A stretch of 64,000 nucleotides of DNA. Origin: Scleropages formosus (lineage: Eukaryota > Chordata > Actinopteri > Osteoglossiformes > Osteoglossidae). Where the stretch lies: positions 29,458,998 through 29,522,997 of the forward strand of contig NC_041814.1 in assembly GCF_900964775.1 (NCBI RefSeq), written 5' to 3'. Shown here one piece after another: positions 18,666 to 32,676 of this stretch; position 1 is the first letter of the stretch; every line of letters starts with the position of its first letter. The translations under genes were made by a program, and so were the position numbers. The notes under the pieces were generated by a model. That model saw nothing but the letters and a program-made list of their open reading frames with translations, made no database searches and had not been told where the DNA came from.

Positions 18666-21600
18666 ATGGCTTCTTTGCAGTGGCTTGTGGGCCTCGCTTT
18701 GTTGGGTTGTTTGTGTAATGGCCAGGTTTCCCAGCAGGGCAGTTTTCCCCAGCTGTCAAGTCAGGAGTCTTTGCTACAGACAGCCCACCGAGCTGCCCAG
18801 GGACAGTCCTCTCTGTTGGCAAGTGGGGTTCCTCAAAGGTACCCTTTTCCCCAGCAACCCCAAGGAGTGTCTTCTCCTCAGTTCTCTTCAATGAGGCCAG
18901 TGCAGTTGGATCCCCTGGTACAGAATTCTAACCTTGTTGAGCCAGTGTTTGAGTTGCCTTACAGCCAGCCTTCTGTCCAGGTTGAATCAGTAAGGCCAGT
19001 GTTGCCAGCTCACTACAGGCAGGCTTCTGCAGTTCTCCCGGTTCACGGAGGGCAGTCCTCGGCACCAGCTTCCCTGGTGCAACCAGCAGCCCAGGTTCCA
19101 CTTTCTGTGAAATCCCAGTTTCTGGCTCAACCTTCTGCAGTGAAGGTTGAATGCAGGGAAGACTCGGTTTTGGTGGAGGTACAGCAGGACATGCTGAGTA
19201 ATGGCCAGATGATCCAGCCATCAGAAATTACCCTTGGAGGCTGTGTGCCAGTTGGACAGGATCCTTCCAGAGGGGTTCTGCTGTTCGTGTCAGAGCTACA
19301 TGGCTGTGGAAGTACGCTGACGGTATGGGACCTCCTGAATTCTACCGTACCTGTTGCAAGGAGTTGACATTGGGTAGATGAGCCTCCTCTTCTCTATGCA
19401 GGTGACTGATTCCCTGATCTACACTTTCACGTTGGTGTATGTGCCCGAAGGACTCGGTTCCACCCCTATTGTGCGGTCTCATGGTGCAGTGATTAATGTT
19501 GAGTGCCATTACTTGAGGTGAGTCAGGAGTCTGGTCTAATTCTGTAATGAGAACTGGAGGAAGATATTCCTGATATATAGCCGAACTTGGTTACAATGAG
19601 TAACTACACCTGGGCAACTCCATCCATAAGGAATAATGTAGGACTTGCTCTACCCTGCTATTAGCTACTCCTTCCTATTTGCAGGAGGCTCAATGTGAGC
19701 AGCAATGCTGTGATGCCAACATGGGTACCCTACTCTGCCGCTATGTCTGCTGAGGAGCGTTTGATGTTTTCACTCCAGCTCATGACTGGTGGGTAAAATG
19801 CTCCAACTTACTTCAATTGGAGTCTTTGTGTGTGTCTTAAGGGCTCCTGTCCTTTTCTCTAGATAACTGGGAACTTGAGAGGGCTTCAAACATCTACTTT
19901 CTGGGAGATGTCCTGAACATCGAGGCTTCTGTAGTTGTGGCCAACCATCAGCCTCTGCGGGTGTTTGTGGATAGCTGTGTGGCCACCTTGGAACCTGATG
20001 TGACGTCTGTCCCTAGATATGCCTTTGTGGGGAATTATGGGTGAGTACTTGCATGCAAGTATGACTTCTCCAATGCTGTCATTTCCCTCTCTGTATTGGC
20101 TGTAGCCTGAAATAGGGGTTGGATGTAATGATGCATTCCTCTTGTTGACGAGGGAATGATTACCCTTGTATCCTGAAGGAATTGCAAAACGGAAGCAAGT
20201 TGCGCATGACAGGAACACCGAGAGCTTGTGTATATACCTCAAGCAGGGAAATGTTCTTTCACTGTTGTGGTATCGGTCTATCTAATGCTTATCTAGCGGC
20301 TACCTTGCATGCAGAGGGCGTGAGGCCATCCTTGGCTGGAGACAACTTGGTTCACAGGGCTGTCTAAAGTTATGGCCAAGAGCATACCTGTGGCATGCTG
20401 CAGAGCATGTGGCTGCCATACTGTTGAAGGTTTCCCCTCATGTTTCAAACACTTACTAGTCATTCCCACACTACATGGGACATCTGATAGTGTGGTGACC
20501 AAAACTGTGTGTTACTTATGGATGCAAAGGTTTTAATTCAACCTCTGCCCATAATGCCCTTGAGCAAGACACTTGGCCCAAAAAAAAAAATGGCTCTAGT
20601 AAAATCACTTGGCTATACAGAGGGGTCAGTGATATATGTAGGCTGAGAAGGTGCTTTATGCTGAAAGGAATCAGCTTAATGTCATGGTGGTGCGAGAATG
20701 CTGATACTGACCCAATTGACATGGGTTCCACATGAACTTTCAGTTTCAAAGAGGCTGGTGTTCTTGGCAACCTGCTGCTTTTTCTATCTCTATGTGAAGA
20801 CTACGCTTGTGCAGGTCCAGAGCAATAATGCTGGAACAAAAAAAAGACACCAGAAGCAGGACATGTCACTGTAGAGGGGGAAACCCCTCTAGTATAGGGA
20901 GCTTAGTGAACATGTGTGGCTGTACCACCTACTGTATTATGATCAGTGAAGCACTTTGCATGCTAAAATGGCTATTGAATTTATTGCCCCCCCCCCCCCC
21001 ATTAGTCCCTGCTGTTACAGAGACTGCATGTACTCTGGTCATATGACAAACCTGTCCATAATCTGCAAACATCGTCAGGTGCCTGACTGATGCCAAGGTG
21101 ACTGGATCCCGCTCCCAGTTCCTCCCCAGGAAGCAGATCAACAAGCTCCAAATGCAACTGGATGCCTTCAGGTTCTCGCAGGAGACCAGGAGCTCTGTAA
21201 GTGCATATCAGTCTTCACTGACTGAACTTGAAGCAGGCTCAACATATTTCATCTCGGAGTGTTTATGGAACTTGTCATGCAGTCCAGCCTTTCTTCCCCC
21301 AGATCTACATCACGTGCGTTCTGAAAGCAACCATGGCTTCCAAAAGGGCCGACCCCCAGCACAAGGCTTGCTCGTATTCCGTGTCCGCAAATAGGTTCGT
21401 TCAGTTGAATGGCTACTGTCATGTTGTTGATGCTACGGAACTTCAGTGGTCTCTTGTTCATAGGTGGGGATCTGCAGATGGTGATGACCAAGTATGTGGC
21501 TGTTGTGACTCATCCTGTAATGTGAAGGGAAGAAATGTAGCAGGTAAGACCAGTTGTGGATTGATTGATTGATTGATGATTCATTTATTTGAATTTGGGG

Positions 21601-21676
21601 CTAAATAATCCTTTCCTTTCCAGACTTCAAAGGAGAAGCTGTTGCTGGACCCATCGTTATTCGGGATCACTATTAG
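18666..21676 (+). CDS. zp3-like: ZP3-like egg envelope protein, copy 2
   Basis: Exons are 18666-19322, 19402-19517, 19685-19788, 19863-20040, 21079-21196, 21303-21394, 21464-21543 and 21624-21676. The 465-residue product is identical to that of copy 1, including all ZP cysteines and N261. The gene differs from copy 1 in introns only: one base less in the intron 4 A run, one base more in its C run, and two extra GATT repeats in intron 7. AATAAA is at 21850. Near-identity over exons and introns alike indicates very recent duplication or ongoing conversion, so this copy is as likely to be functional as copy 1. Confidence 0.92.
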
Positions 21677-21953
21677 CCATGCCATGAGGATGGCTGCTTT
21701 TGAGGGGAAACTGCACCATGATGCTGCTTGTACACTGCAGAGCTGTTGCAACATCTCAAAGGATCTGTCTTCACTGCCTGAACTCAAGGCTCATGCAGTT
21801 CTGTGAAGTTGACTTTGCCTCTTTGTGCTGATGGCAAAACTGAATTCAGAATAAATCTTAACAAAAATCTGCTTGAGTCGACTTTGTTCTGAAGTTGATT
21901 CCCTGCCGCTTTGTTTCTTTGTATTGACTGGCAAGATGCATTCCTCAAAATGC

Positions 21954-24637
21954 AGCACTGCTGGTATCGTAGTCCCCAAAGGCTACTGCCTTCAGACCTA
22001 AAGGTCACAGGTTCAAGTCCCACCTCTGGCTTGAATACCCTTCAAAGTACTTTCCCTAAACTGCTCCAGTAAAATTAGCTGGCTGTAAACTTTTTCTCTT
22101 TTTGTTCTCTCCAAAGCACCAATTCATTCTCCTTGGTCTTCAGTGAGGGACTTTCATTGTACCATGTTGAAAGTGACCTGACCACCTCTCCATGAGGTGT
22201 CACTGTGTGTCCCAGGATGGCTGTATCAACAAACTTGAAAACGTGACTGCTCTAAGTCGAGCTCCAATAGGTGAACAGGGAGTACAAGGAGGAGCTGAGC
22301 ACACATTCCTGTGGCGTGCCAGTGCTGAGGGTGGGGGATATGTGGCTGTCAGGAAGTCCAAAAGTCAGTTAAATAGGTGACTTAAGACCCAGATCCTTCA
22401 GCTTGACTATGAGTCTTGTAGGGAGACTGGTACTGAATGCAGAGCTGTAACAGCCTCGGCACTTAGGTGTCTTTCTTCTTCCCCTCGGGTATTCCAGGGC
22501 AGATTGTAGTGCCATTGGGATGGTATCGGTGGATCTGTTAGAGCAGTAAGCAAACTGGTTTGAGTCCAAGGTATCTGGTAGAAGCGGATGTGGGATTCAC
22601 TGAGAGACACTCAAAGCACTTCAGGGTGAGGCAGTAGTCATTCAGGTAGGAGACAGCTTTCATGAAAACAGGGGGATGATGGTGGTCTGCATGTAGGGAT
22701 CACTTGGGCTCAGACTAAAGATGTCGATGAAAACATCTAACTGGTCAGTGCGGGCCCTCAGGACATGTCCATGGATGCCATCAGATCCTGAAACCTTTCT
22801 TGCATTGGTTCTCTTGAAGGGAGTAGTTGGAGCCAGAGGGCAGGTGTTATGGTCACCGGGTATTTTCGCAGCAGGGAATGTATTGCCTGCCTCAAAGCAA
22901 TTGTAGAATGTGTTGAGGTCGTCTAGTAGGGGGCAGACATAGGCACATCACTGCTTTTCCTGTCTTTGTAGTCTGTTATAGTGTGCAGACCACACCTGTT
23001 TGGGGTCAGAGCCTTGATAGTCTGACTCCACTCTCCCTGAAGTCTCTCTTGGCCAAACTGATAACCTTTTGAATGTCGTTCCTGGACTTCTTGTAGGCGC
23101 TCAGGTCCCCCAGAGTTGAAGGTTGCATTTTGTGCTCTCAGCCTGGGGGTGAGTGTGTGATTCTTAAGGACAGTTTTTTTTTTTTTTTTTTTTTTTTCTT
23201 CTTCTTCCCCCCCCACCATATGCACCAGTGTTCATCACATGAGTAGCTGCAAAAAAACTTTGTTGGAATATCAGTGATTCCTGATCACTGTCCTAGAATT
23301 TTTGAGATATGAACATTTACGTTACATTACAGGAGTAGCTGCATAAAGGATTGATCCAGGCATGATCTTAGCTATAGTGCATGAACATTTATACCTGACC
23401 TTAAGAGGTCATGGATGAAGTGAACCTGGAAGAGGTGAGTTTTAAGACCCTTTTTAAATGTGGACAAAGATTCAGCAGTTCTGAGGGAGAGGGGGAGGCC
23501 GTTCCACCACAACAGGGCCAGAACCGAAAACCTCCGTACTTTATCTTTCAGGCATGGGACCACCAAGAGGGGAGATGTGGAAGAGTGTAGCAGTCTGGAT
23601 GTGGTGTAGCAGATGATCAACTCTTATCAGGACTTCTCTAAATGAGTAAATGTACTTTTGATTGCGGATTTCCAAGAAAAGGCTTCAGTTGGACCAATCT
23701 CAATTGAAAACCTAACTCAGCCAAAGACAGGACAGCTGTAACCAGAAAGCCCTCTGAAGATGCAATACCACAAGTGTGAGGAGTACTGAAGGCTGTTTCC
23801 TTGGCAAGAGGCTTACTTCCATAATTACTCATGTAAATAACTCCTGGTCAACTTGGAATATTATGGATTTTCCCTTGAGCCTTTAACTGCTAGTATTTAC
23901 ATTTACTCATTTAGCTGACGCTTTTCTCCAAAGCGACTTAGAATGTTAAGGTTACAGTTATTACCCATTTATACAGTTGGTTAATTTTACTGGAGCAATT
24001 TTAGGGGAAGTACCTTGCTCAAGGGTGCTACAGCCAGAGATGAGGCCCAAACCTGCAACCTTCGGGTCCAAAGGCAGAAGCTCCAACCACTATACTATCA
24101 GCTGCCCCCTGCAAAATCAACAACATTACTGCTTAAAGATTAACTAAATGCCTGGCTTTGTATATGCTTAGGGGGAAGGGGATGCTGCAAGTGTGTATTA
24201 CAGTGGCACTTAAGTCATGGTTAACTTTACATGTCAGTTGACAACTGTTCTTGGATGGCAATTTCAGTTCAGCTCTCCTATGTGGATAGGACATTTCTAG
24301 ACAAACGTCCTACTGCAGCAAAATATGAAGGGGGGTGGGGGTGCCGTTTCATTCCCACTTCACTGCTTAGAGAAACAAGTTTGATAAGCAAATTCATCTC
24401 TAGAGGCTACATCTCAGCCGTACCCAACGTCTAGGTCAGTGTGCTCCTCAAAACTTTTACTGCTACACTTGCAAAGCCAATGGTCTTCCCCCACCCCATG
24501 TATGCAATTGGTTCCGGAAAAAGCCCTTCAGAAATTGATCCATCCTTTATGAGATCTAAGCTATTGCCATTGACTTGACTAAAACCTATGTTGACAACTG
24601 CTTGCTATAGTCATTACACTACACTACTACATTAGGC
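21954..24637. repeat. Spacer repeat block, unit 2
   Basis: Order as in unit 1: plus SINE 21954-22090, minus LINE reverse-transcriptase fragment 22091-23173, poly-T from 23174, minus LINE 3' end 23316-23637, minus SINE 23894-24120. Type A throughout. Confidence 0.8.
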
Positions 24638-24972
24638 TGCTTATGTAATGGACAGGGTCCCTGGAAAGACTCCATTCAGCTACCCCAAACAGTTCTCCAA
24701 TCAGAATGCAGCCACCAGCAATACGGTCACTGAAGAAGACTTTTCTCTTTGACTCCAAATCTGGTTCATCAAGGAGAATCTTCTCTCCTGTACAGATGAC
24801 TGGTAGCTTTGAGAGCTCCCAACATGTATGATCTGAGAGACATCCTGGACATTTAATGTCCTTGAACAATGGAGACCTAAACAGGCAACTGAAGGCGATT
24901 AAAAATCAGTAAGTGAAACAATTGGGTAACGCTTCAGGGATGGAACAAAATTGGTCAAATTGTAAGATGGTT

Positions 24973-25014
24973 CAGCTGTTGGAAAAACAACAGCTGTTCT
25001 GTTTGGTATAAAAT
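24973..25014 (+). promoter_or_regulatory. Core promoter of ZP3 copy 3
   Basis: Paired E-box inverted repeat 24973-24996 and TATA box 25007-25014, unchanged. Confidence 0.75.
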
Positions 25015-25066
25015 TGGCTGGAAGAGCACTTACTTTCATGATTCTTTGGTTACTAACACTAGCGCA

Positions 25067-28000
25067 ATGGCTTCTTTGCAGTGGCTTGTGGGCCTCGCTT
25101 TGTTGGGTTGTTTGTGTAATGGCCAGGTTTCCCAGCAGGGCAGTTTTCCCCAGCTGTCAAGTCAGGAGTCTTTGCTACAGACAGCCCACCGAGCTGCCCA
25201 GGGACAGTCCTCTCTGTTGGCAAGTGGGGTTCCTCAAAGGTACCCTTTTCCCCAGCAACCCCAAGGAGTGTCTTCTCCTCAGTTCTCTTCAATGAGGCCA
25301 GTGCAGTTGGATCCCCTGGTACAGAATTCTAACCTTGTTGAGCCAGTGTTTGAGTTGCCTTACAGCCAGCCTTCTGTCCAGGTTGAATCAGTAAGGCCAG
25401 TGTTGCCAGCTCACTACAGGCAGGCTTCTGCAGTTCTCCCGGTTCACGGAGGGCAGTCCTCGGCACCAGCTTCCCTGGTGCAACCAGCAGCCCAGGTTCC
25501 ACTTTCTGTGAAATCCCAGTTTCTGGCTCAACCTTCTGCAGTGAAGGTTGAATGCAGGGAAGACTCGGTTTTGGTGGAGGTACAGCAGGACATGCTGAGT
25601 AATGGCCAGATGATCCAGCCATCAGAAATTACCCTTGGAGGCTGTGTGCCAGTTGGACAGGATCCTTCCAGAGGGGTTCTGCTGTTCGTGTCAGAGCTAC
25701 ATGGCTGTGGAAGTACGCTGACGGTATGGGACCTCCTGAATTCTACCGTACCTGTTGCAAGGAGTTGACATTGGGTAGATGAGCCTCCTCTTCTCTATGC
25801 AGGTGACTGATTCCCTGATCTACACTTTCACGTTGGTGTATGTGCCCGAAGGACTCGGTTCCACCCCTATTGTGCGGTCTCATGGTGCAGTGATTAATGT
25901 TGAGTGCCATTACTTGAGGTGAGTCAGGAGTCTGGTCTAATTCTGTAATGAGAACTGGAGGAAGATATTCCTGATATATAGCCGAACTTGGTTACAATGA
26001 GTAACTACACCTGGGCAACTCCATCCATAAGGAATAATGTAGGACTTGCTCTACCCTGCTATTAGCTACTCCTTCCTATTTGCAGGAGGCTCAATGTGAG
26101 CAGCAATGCTGTGATGCCAACATGGGTACCCTACTCTGCCGCTATGTCTGCTGAGGAGCGTTTGATGTTTTCACTCCAGCTCATGACTGGTGGGTAAAAT
26201 GCTCCAACTTACTTCAATTGGAGTCTTTGTGTGTGTCTTAAGGGCTCCTGTCCTTTTCTCTAGATAACTGGGAACTTGAGAGGGCTTCAAACATCTACTT
26301 TCTGGGAGATGTCCTGAACATCGAGGCTTCTGTAGTTGTGGCCAACCATCAGCCTCTGCGGGTGTTTGTGGATAGCTGTGTGGCCACCTTGGAACCTGAT
26401 GTGACGTCTGTCCCTAGATATGCCTTTGTGGGGAATTATGGGTGAGTACTTGCATGCAAGTATGACTTCTCCAATGCTGTCATTTCCCTCTCTGTATTGG
26501 CTGTAGCCTGAAATAGGGGTTGGATGTAATGATGCATTCCTCTTGTTGACGAGGGAATGATTACCCTTGTATCCTGAAGGAATTGCAAAACGGAAGCAAG
26601 TTGCGCATGACAGGAACACCGAGAGCTTGTGTATATACCTCAAGCAGGGAAATGTTCTTTCACTGTTGTGGTATCGGTCTATCTAATGCTTATCTAGCGG
26701 CTACCTTGCATGCAGAGGGCGTGAGGCCATCCTTGGCTGGAGACAACTTGGTTCACAGGGCTGTCTAAAGTTATGGCCAAGAGCATACCTGTGGCATGCT
26801 GCAGAGCATGTGGCTGCCATACTGTTGAAGGTTTCCCCTCATGTTTCAAACACTTACTAGTCATTCCCACACTACATGGGACATCTGATAGTGTGGTGAC
26901 CAAAACTGTGTGTTACTTATGGATGCAAAGGTTTTAATTCAACCTCTGCCCATAATGCCCTTGAGCAAGACACTTGGCCCAAAAAAAAAAATGGCTCTAG
27001 TAAAATCACTTGGCTATACAGAGGGGTCAGTGATATATGTAGGCTGAGAAGGTGCTTTATGCTGAAAGGAATCAGCTTAATGTCATGGTGGTGCGAGAAT
27101 GCTGATACTGACCCAATTGACATGGGTTCCACATGAACTTTCAGTTTCAAAGAGGCTGGTGTTCTTGGCAACCTGCTGCTTTTTCTATCTCTATGTGAAG
27201 ACTACGCTTGTGCAGGTCCAGAGCAATAATGCTGGAACAAAAAAAAGACACCAGAAGCAGGACATGTCACTGTAGAGGGGGAAACCCCTCTAGTATAGGG
27301 AGCTTAGTGAACATGTGTGGCTGTACCACCTACTGTATTATGATCAGTGAAGCACTTTGCATGCTAAAATGGCTATTGAATTTATTGCCCCCCCCCCCCC
27401 ATTAGTCCCTGCTGTTACAGAGACTGCATGTACTCTGGTCATATGACAAACCTGTCCATAATCTGCAAACATCGTCAGGTGCCTGACTGATGCCAAGGTG
27501 ACTGGATCCCGCTCCCAGTTCCTCCCCAGGAAGCAGATCAACAAGCTCCAAATGCAACTGGATGCCTTCAGGTTCTCGCAGGAGACCAGGAGCTCTGTAA
27601 GTGCATATCAGTCTTCACTGACTGAACTTGAAGCAGGCTCAACATATTTCATCTCGGAGTGTTTATGGAACTTGTCATGCAGTCCAGCCTTTCTTCCCCC
27701 AGATCTACATCACGTGCGTTCTGAAAGCAACCATGGCTTCCAAAAGGGCCGACCCCCAGCACAAGGCTTGCTCGTATTCCGTGTCCGCAAATAGGTTCGT
27801 TCAGTTGAATGGCTACTGTCATGTTGTTGATGCTACGGAACTTCAGTGGTCTCTTGTTCATAGGTGGGGATCTGCAGATGGTGATGACCAAGTATGTGGC
27901 TGTTGTGACTCATCCTGTAATGTGAAGGGAAGAAATGTAGCAGGTAAGACCAGTTGTGGATTGATTGATTGATGATTCATTTATTTGAATTTGGGGCTAA

Positions 28001-28072
28001 ATAATCCTTTCCTTTCCAGACTTCAAAGGAGAAGCTGTTGCTGGACCCATCGTTATTCGGGATCACTATTAG
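25067..28072 (+). CDS. zp3-like: ZP3-like egg envelope protein, copy 3
   Basis: Exons are 25067-25723, 25803-25918, 26086-26189, 26264-26441, 27479-27596, 27703-27794, 27864-27943 and 28020-28072. The product is identical to copies 1 and 2. Only homopolymer and GATT repeat lengths in introns 4 and 7 set it apart. AATAAA is at 28246. It is the last undamaged copy before the assembly gap. Confidence 0.92.
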
Positions 28073-28349
28073 CCATGCCATGAGGATGGCTGCTTTTGAG
28101 GGGAAACTGCACCATGATGCTGCTTGTACACTGCAGAGCTGTTGCAACATCTCAAAGGATCTGTCTTCACTGCCTGAACTCAAGGCTCATGCAGTTCTGT
28201 GAAGTTGACTTTGCCTCTTTGTGCTGATGGCAAAACTGAATTCAGAATAAATCTTAACAAAAATCTGCTTGAGTCGACTTTGTTCTGAAGTTGATTCCCT
28301 GCCGCTTTGTTTCTTTGTATTGACTGGCAAGATGCATTCCTCAAAATGC

Positions 28350-31030
28350 AGCACTGCTGGTATCGTAGTCCCCAAAGGCTACTGCCTTCAGACCTAAAGG
28401 TCACAGGTTCAAGTCCCACCTCTGGCTTGAATACCCTTCAAAGTACTTTCCCTAAACTGCTCCAGTAAAATTAGCTGGCTGTAAACTTTTTCTCTTTTTG
28501 TTCTCTCCAAAGCACCAATTCATTCTCCTTGGTCTTCAGTGAGGGACTTTCATTGTACCATGTTGAAAGTGACCTGACCACCTCTCCATGAGGTGTCACT
28601 GTGTGTCCCAGGATGGCTGTATCAACAAACTTGAAAACGTGACTGCTCTAAGTCGAGCTCCAATAGGTGAACAGGGAGTACAAGGAGGAGCTGAGCACAC
28701 ATTCCTGTGGCGTGCCAGTGCTGAGGGTGGGGGATATGTGGCTGTCAGGAAGTCCAAAAGTCAGTTAAATAGGTGACTTAAGACCCAGATCCTTCAGCTT
28801 GACTATGAGTCTTGTAGGGAGACTGGTACTGAATGCAGAGCTGTAACAGCCTCGGCACTTAGGTGTCTTTCTTCTTCCCCTCGGGTATTCCAGGGCAGAT
28901 TGTAGTGCCATTGGGATGGTATCGGTGGATCTGTTAGAGCAGTAAGCAAACTGGTTTGAGTCCAAGGTATCTGGTAGAAGCGGATGTGGGATTCACTGAG
29001 AGACACTCAAAGCACTTCAGGGTGAGGCAGTAGTCATTCAGGTAGGAGACAGCTTTCATGAAAACAGGGGGATGATGGTGGTCTGCATGTAGGGATCACT
29101 TGGGCTCAGACTAAAGATGTCGATGAAAACATCTAACTGGTCAGTGCGGGCCCTCAGGACATGTCCATGGATGCCATCAGATCCTGAAACCTTTCTTGCA
29201 TTGGTTCTCTTGAAGGGAGTAGTTGGAGCCAGAGGGCAGGTGTTATGGTCACCGGGTATTTTCGCAGCAGGGAATGTATTGCCTGCCTCAAAGCAATTGT
29301 AGAATGTGTTGAGGTCGTCTAGTAGGGGGCAGACATAGGCACATCACTGCTTTTCCTGTCTTTGTAGTCTGTTATAGTGTGCAGACCACACCTGTTTGGG
29401 GTCAGAGCCTTGATAGTCTGACTCCACTCTCCCTGAAGTCTCTCTTGGCCAAACTGATAACCTTTTGAATGTCGTTCCTGGACTTCTTGTAGGCGCTCAG
29501 GTCCCCCAGAGTTGAAGGTTGCATTTTGTGCTCTCAGCCTGGGGGTGAGTGTGTGATTCTTAAGGACAGTTTTTTTTTTTTTTTTTTTTTTCTTCTTCTT
29601 CCCCCCCCACCATATGCACCAGTGTTCATCACATGAGTAGCTGCAAAAAAAACTTTGTTGGAATATCAGTGATTCCTGATCACTGTCCTAGAATTTTTGA
29701 GATATGAACATTTACGTTACATTACAGGAGTAGCTGCATAAAGGATTGATCCAGGCATGATCTTAGCTATAGTGCATGAACATTTATACCTGACCTTAAG
29801 AGGTCATGGATGAAGTGAACCTGGAAGAGGTGAGTTTTAAGACCCTTTTTAAATGTGGACAAAGATTCAGCAGTTCTGAGGGAGAGGGGGAGGCCGTTCC
29901 ACCACAACAGGGCCAGAACCGAAAACCTCCGTACTTTATCTTTCAGGCATGGGACCACCAAGAGGGGAGATGTGGAAGAGTGTAGCAGTCTGGATGTGGT
30001 GTAGCAGATGATCAACTCTTATCAGGACTTCTCTAAATGAGTAAATGTACTTTTGATTGCGGATTTCCAAGAAAAGGCTTCAGTTGGACCAATCTCAATT
30101 GAAAACCTAACTCAGCCAAAGACAGGACAGCTGTAACCAGAAAGCCCTCTGAAGATGCAATACCACAAGTGTGAGGAGTACTGAAGGCTGTTTCCTTGGC
30201 AAGAGGCTTACTTCCATAATTACTCATGTAAATAACTCCTGGTCAACTTGGAATATTATGGATTTTCCCTTGAGCCTTTAACTGCTAGTATTTACATTTA
30301 CTCATTTAGCTGACGCTTTTCTCCAAAGCGACTTAGAATGTTAAGGTTACAGTTATTACCCATTTATACAGTTGGTTAATTTTACTGGAGCAATTTTAGG
30401 GGAAGTACCTTGCTCAAGGGTGCTACAGCCAGAGATGAGGCCCAAACCTGCAACCTTCGGGTCCAAAGGCAGAAGCTCCAACCACTATACTATCAGCTGC
30501 CCCCTGCAAAATCAACAACATTACTGCTTAAAGATTAACTAAATGCCTGGCTTTGTATATGCTTAGGGGGAAGGGGATGCTGCAAGTGTGTATTACAGTG
30601 GCACTTAAGTCATGGTTAACTTTACATGTCAGTTGACAACTGTTCTTGGATGGCAATTTCAGTTCAGCTCTCCTATGTGGATAGGACATTTCTAGACAAA
30701 CGTCCTACTGCAGCAAAATATGAAGGGGGGTGGGGGTGCCGTTTCATTCCCACTTCACTGCTTAGAGAAACAAGTTTGATAAGCAAATTCATCTCTAGAG
30801 GCTACATCTCAGCCGTACCCAACGTCTAGGTCAGTGTGCTCCTCAAAACTTTTACTGCTACACTTGCAAAGCCAATGGTCTTCCCCCACCCCATGTATGC
30901 AATTGGTTCCGGAAAAAGCCCTTCAGAAATTGATCCATCCTTTATGAGATCTAAGCTATTGCCATTGACTTGACTAAAACCTATGTTGACAACTGCTTGC
31001 TATAGTCATTACACTACACTACTACATTAG
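28350..31030. repeat. Spacer repeat block, unit 3
   Basis: Plus SINE 28350-28486, minus LINE reverse-transcriptase fragment 28487-29569, poly-T from 29570, minus LINE 3' end 29711-30032, minus SINE 30289-30515. Type A. Single-base indels against units 1 and 2 begin to accumulate just after this block, near 31081. Confidence 0.8.
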
Positions 31031-31366
31031 GCTGCTTATGTAATGGACAGGGTCCCTGGAAAGACTCCATTCAGCTACCCCAACAGTTCTCCAATCAGAA
31101 TGCAGCCACCAGCAATACGGTCACTGAAGAAGACTTTTCTCTTTGACTCCAAATCTGGTTCATCAAGGAGAATCTTCTCTCCTGTACAGATGACTGGTAG
31201 CTTTGAGAGCTCCCAACATGTATGATCTGAGAGACATCCTGGACATTTAATGTCCTTGAACAATGGAGACCTAAACAGGCAACTGAAGGCGATTAAAAAT
31301 CAGTAAGTGAAACAATTGGGTAACGCTTCAGGGATGGAACAAAATTGGTCAAATTGTAAGATGGTT

Positions 31367-31408
31367 CAGCTGTTGGAAAAACAACAGCTGTTCTGTTTGG
31401 TATAAAAT
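31367..31408 (+). promoter_or_regulatory. Core promoter of ZP3 copy 4
   Basis: Paired E-boxes 31367-31390 and TATA box 31401-31408 are intact although the following exon is damaged. Confidence 0.7.
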
Positions 31409-31459
31409 TGGCTGGAAGAGCACTTACTTTCATGATTCTTTGGTTACTACACTAGCGCA

Positions 31460-32576
31460 ATGGCTTCTTTGCAGTGGCTTGTGGGCCTCGCTTTGTTGGG
31501 TTGTTGTGTAATGGCCAGGTTTCCCAGCAGGGCAGTTTTCCCCAGCTGTCAAGTCAGGAGTCTTTGCTACAGACAGCCCACCGAGCTGCCCAGGGACAGT
31601 CCTCTCTGTTGCAAGTGGGGTTCCTCAAAGGTACCCTTTTCCCCAGCAACCCCAAGGAGTGTCTTCTCCTCAGTTCTCTCAATGAGGCCAGTGCAGTTGA
31701 TCCCCTGGTACAGAATTCTAACCTTGTTGAGCCAGTGTTTGAGTTGCCTTACAGCCAGCCTTCTGTCCAGGTTGAATCAGTAAGGCCAGTGTTGCCAGCT
31801 CACTACAGGCAGGGCTTCTGCAGTTCTCCCGGTTCACGGAGGGCAGTCCTCGGCACCAGCTTCCCTGGTGGCAACCAGCAGCCCAGGTTCCACTTTCTGT
31901 GAAATCCCAGTTTCTGGCTCAACCTTCTGCAGTGAAGGTTGAATGCAGGGAAGACTCGGTTTTGGTGGAGGTACAGCAGGACATGCTGAGTAATGGCCAG
32001 ATGATCCAGCCATCAGAAATTACCCTTGGAGGCTGTGTGCCAGTTGGACAGGATCCTTCCAGAGGGGTTCTGCTGTTCGTGTCAGAGCTACATGGCTGTG
32101 GAAGTACGCTGACGGTATGGGACCTCCTGAATTCTACCGTACCTGTTGCAAGGAGTTGACATTGGGTAGATGAGCCTCCTCTTCTCTATGCAGGTGACTG
32201 ATTCCCTGATCTACACTTTCACGTTGGTGTATGTGCCGAAGGACTCGGTTCCACCCCTATTGTGCGGTCTCATGGTGCAGTGATTAATGTTGAGTGCCAT
32301 TACTTGAGGTGAGTCAGGAGTCTGGTCTAATTCTGTAATGAGAACTGGAGGAAGATATTCCTGATATATAGCCGAACTTGGTTACAATGAGTAACTACAC
32401 CTGGGCAACTCCATCCATAAGGAATAATGTAGGACTTGCTCTACCCTGCTATTAGCTACTCCTTCCTATTTGCAGGAGGCTCAATGTGAGCAGCAATGCT
32501 GTGATGCCAACATGGGTACCCTACTCTGCCGCTATGTCTGCTGAGGAGCGTTTGATGTTTTCACTCCAGCTCATGA
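31460..32576 (+). CDS. zp3-like: ZP3-like copy 4, partial, cut by assembly gap
   Basis: Exon 1 (31460-32114), exon 2 (32194-32308) and most of exon 3 (32476-32576) are present; the N run begins inside exon 3. Against copies 1-3 the coding part has about seven single-base indels: losses near 31503, 31612, 31678, 31700 and 32237, gains near 31813 and 31870. These break the frame of exon 1 and exon 2. All are in short homopolymers or doublets and there are practically no substitutions. The same density of indels is seen on the other side of the gap. I therefore read this as uncorrected sequencing error at a contig end, in a copy that is probably whole in the animal, not as a pseudogene. Confidence 0.7.
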
Positions 32577-32676
32577 NNNNNNNNNNNNNNNNNNNNNNNN
32601 NNNNNNNNNNNNNNNNNNNNNNNNNNNNNNNNNNNNNNNNNNNNNNNNNNNNNNNNNNNNNNNNNNNNNNNNNNNN
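32577..32676. other. Assembly gap of exactly 100 N
   Basis: A round 100-N run is the usual placeholder for a gap of unknown size. The left side breaks inside exon 3 of copy 4, the right side starts inside a SINE that matches 5892. Confidence 0.98.

Larger units (their letters stand above)
11848..32576 (+). repeat. Tandem gene array, first assembled block (units 1-4)
   Basis: Start codons at 12273, 18666, 25067 and 31460 are spaced 6393, 6401 and 6393 bp. Units 1 to 3 are almost identical over gene and spacer; differences are mainly in homopolymers and a GATT microsatellite in intron 7. Unit 4 is cut by the gap. All units here are of sequence type A. Confidence 0.95.

Noticed and set aside
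31460-32576. Copy 4 as a pseudogene
   Set aside because: The frame breaks are single-base indels in short runs with almost no substitutions, at a contig end, and the other side of the gap has the same pattern. Sequencing error is likelier than decay.
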